Shown one piece after another: positions 44,263 to 44,370 of a stretch of DNA of 44,370 nucleotides. Every line of letters starts with the position of its first letter. The stretch's first letter is position 1. The notes under the pieces are model-generated. The model was not told where the DNA came from. It searched no databases and saw only the letters and a program-made list of their open reading frames with translations. A program made the position numbers and the translations under genes. This DNA is from Acidocella aminolytica 101 = DSM 11237. GTDB taxonomy: Bacteria; Pseudomonadota; Alphaproteobacteria; Acetobacterales; Acetobacteraceae. The stretch covers positions 1 through 44,370 of the forward strand of contig NZ_FQVJ01000030.1 of assembly GCF_900129125.1 (NCBI RefSeq), given 5' to 3'.

Positions 44263-44370
44263 TTAGAAAGCGTACTTCAGATAGAAACGGCTGCTGAAGT
44301 ACGGGTTGTTGTAGTGAACATTGGACTCAGAGCTGTTCTGGGCAAACGCGGCATCGGTATCCCAGGCAAC
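44263..44370 (-). CDS. Outer-membrane porin (OprB-like), C-terminal 35 residues
   Basis: The minus frame at the window edge encodes VAWDTDAAFAQNSSESNVHY then NNPYFSSRFYLKYAF and a TAA. A final beta-strand of alternating aromatic residues ending in Phe is the classic sorting signal of outer-membrane porins. The sequence style matches OprB-type carbohydrate porins of acetic acid bacteria. The rest of the gene lies beyond the window. Confidence 0.6.
   Translation of the reverse strand, partial: VAWDTDAAFAQNSSESNVHYNNPYFSSRFYLKYAF

Noticed and set aside
1-44370. CRISPR arrays, tRNA or rRNA genes
   Set aside because: No regularly spaced direct repeats, tRNA T-arm contexts or rRNA-like stretches were seen on reading; a dedicated scan was not possible.

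Overview
The window looks like an accessory, insertion-sequence-rich stretch of an alphaproteobacterial chromosome or large plasmid. Several genes point towards the acetic-acid-bacteria/Acetobacteraceae neighbourhood: an OprB-like porin tail, a gapN-pyruvate kinase pair, a Rhodobacter-type sorbitol dehydrogenase, and many IS5, IS630, IS1182, IS110 and IS701 remnants. That placement is inference; no rRNA, tRNA, CRISPR array or replication gene was seen.

Layout. 1-1190: remnants of IS630, IS481 and IS5 elements. 1199-5171: a cyclic-di-GMP/nitric-oxide block, with an EAL-HDOD protein (+) converging on a GGDEF-EAL enzyme and its H-NOX heme sensor (-). 5500-9700: IS630, IS5 and IS1182 remnants and a resolvase relic, around an exported cupredoxin with a CuA-like motif and a potassium-channel-like protein. 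9887-11267: a tautomerase with a divergent LysR regulator. 11290-13345: a phosphate-transporter gene broken by one amber codon, an unidentified exported protein and an IS110 remnant. 13422-16887: a GlxA-type regulator divergent from a catalase-HD protein pair that ends in a perfect hairpin. 17050-17970: IS5 and IS701 remnants. 18098-21909: a LysR gene converging on a leuC-leuD-alpha/beta hydrolase operon. 22290-24593: sorbitol dehydrogenase and an AraC regulator. 24690-24945: an IS5 remnant.

25152-31534 is the most coherent system. A ferric-iron ABC transporter (fbpA-fbpB-fbpC) lies opposite a secreted beta-propeller protein and a Tat-exported EfeB/DyP peroxidase, and the shared intergenic region holds two Fur-box-like sequences. 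EfeU and EfeO are absent from the window, so the arrangement suggests an Efe-like periplasmic iron-release route feeding an Fbp importer.

31535-35600 is sparse and decaying: a DUF4168-like exported protein, a broken VOC-family gene, a broken cold-shock gene, and a 52-residue ORF behind a perfect operator-like dyad. 35651-37459 is a soluble double-PAS chemoreceptor ending in a CheR/CheB-tether-like pentapeptide. 38363-40233 is an aldo/keto reductase with a divergent LysR. 40330-40840 holds two back-to-back IstB remnants. 40966-44010 is gapN-pyk, preceded by the last 35 codons of a porin gene that runs off the window.

Mobile-element genes are almost all truncated or frameshifted. Three ordinary genes (pit, csp, VOC) carry stops explained by single transitions. 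The window therefore reads as a landing zone undergoing decay, with intact metabolic and sensory cassettes in between.
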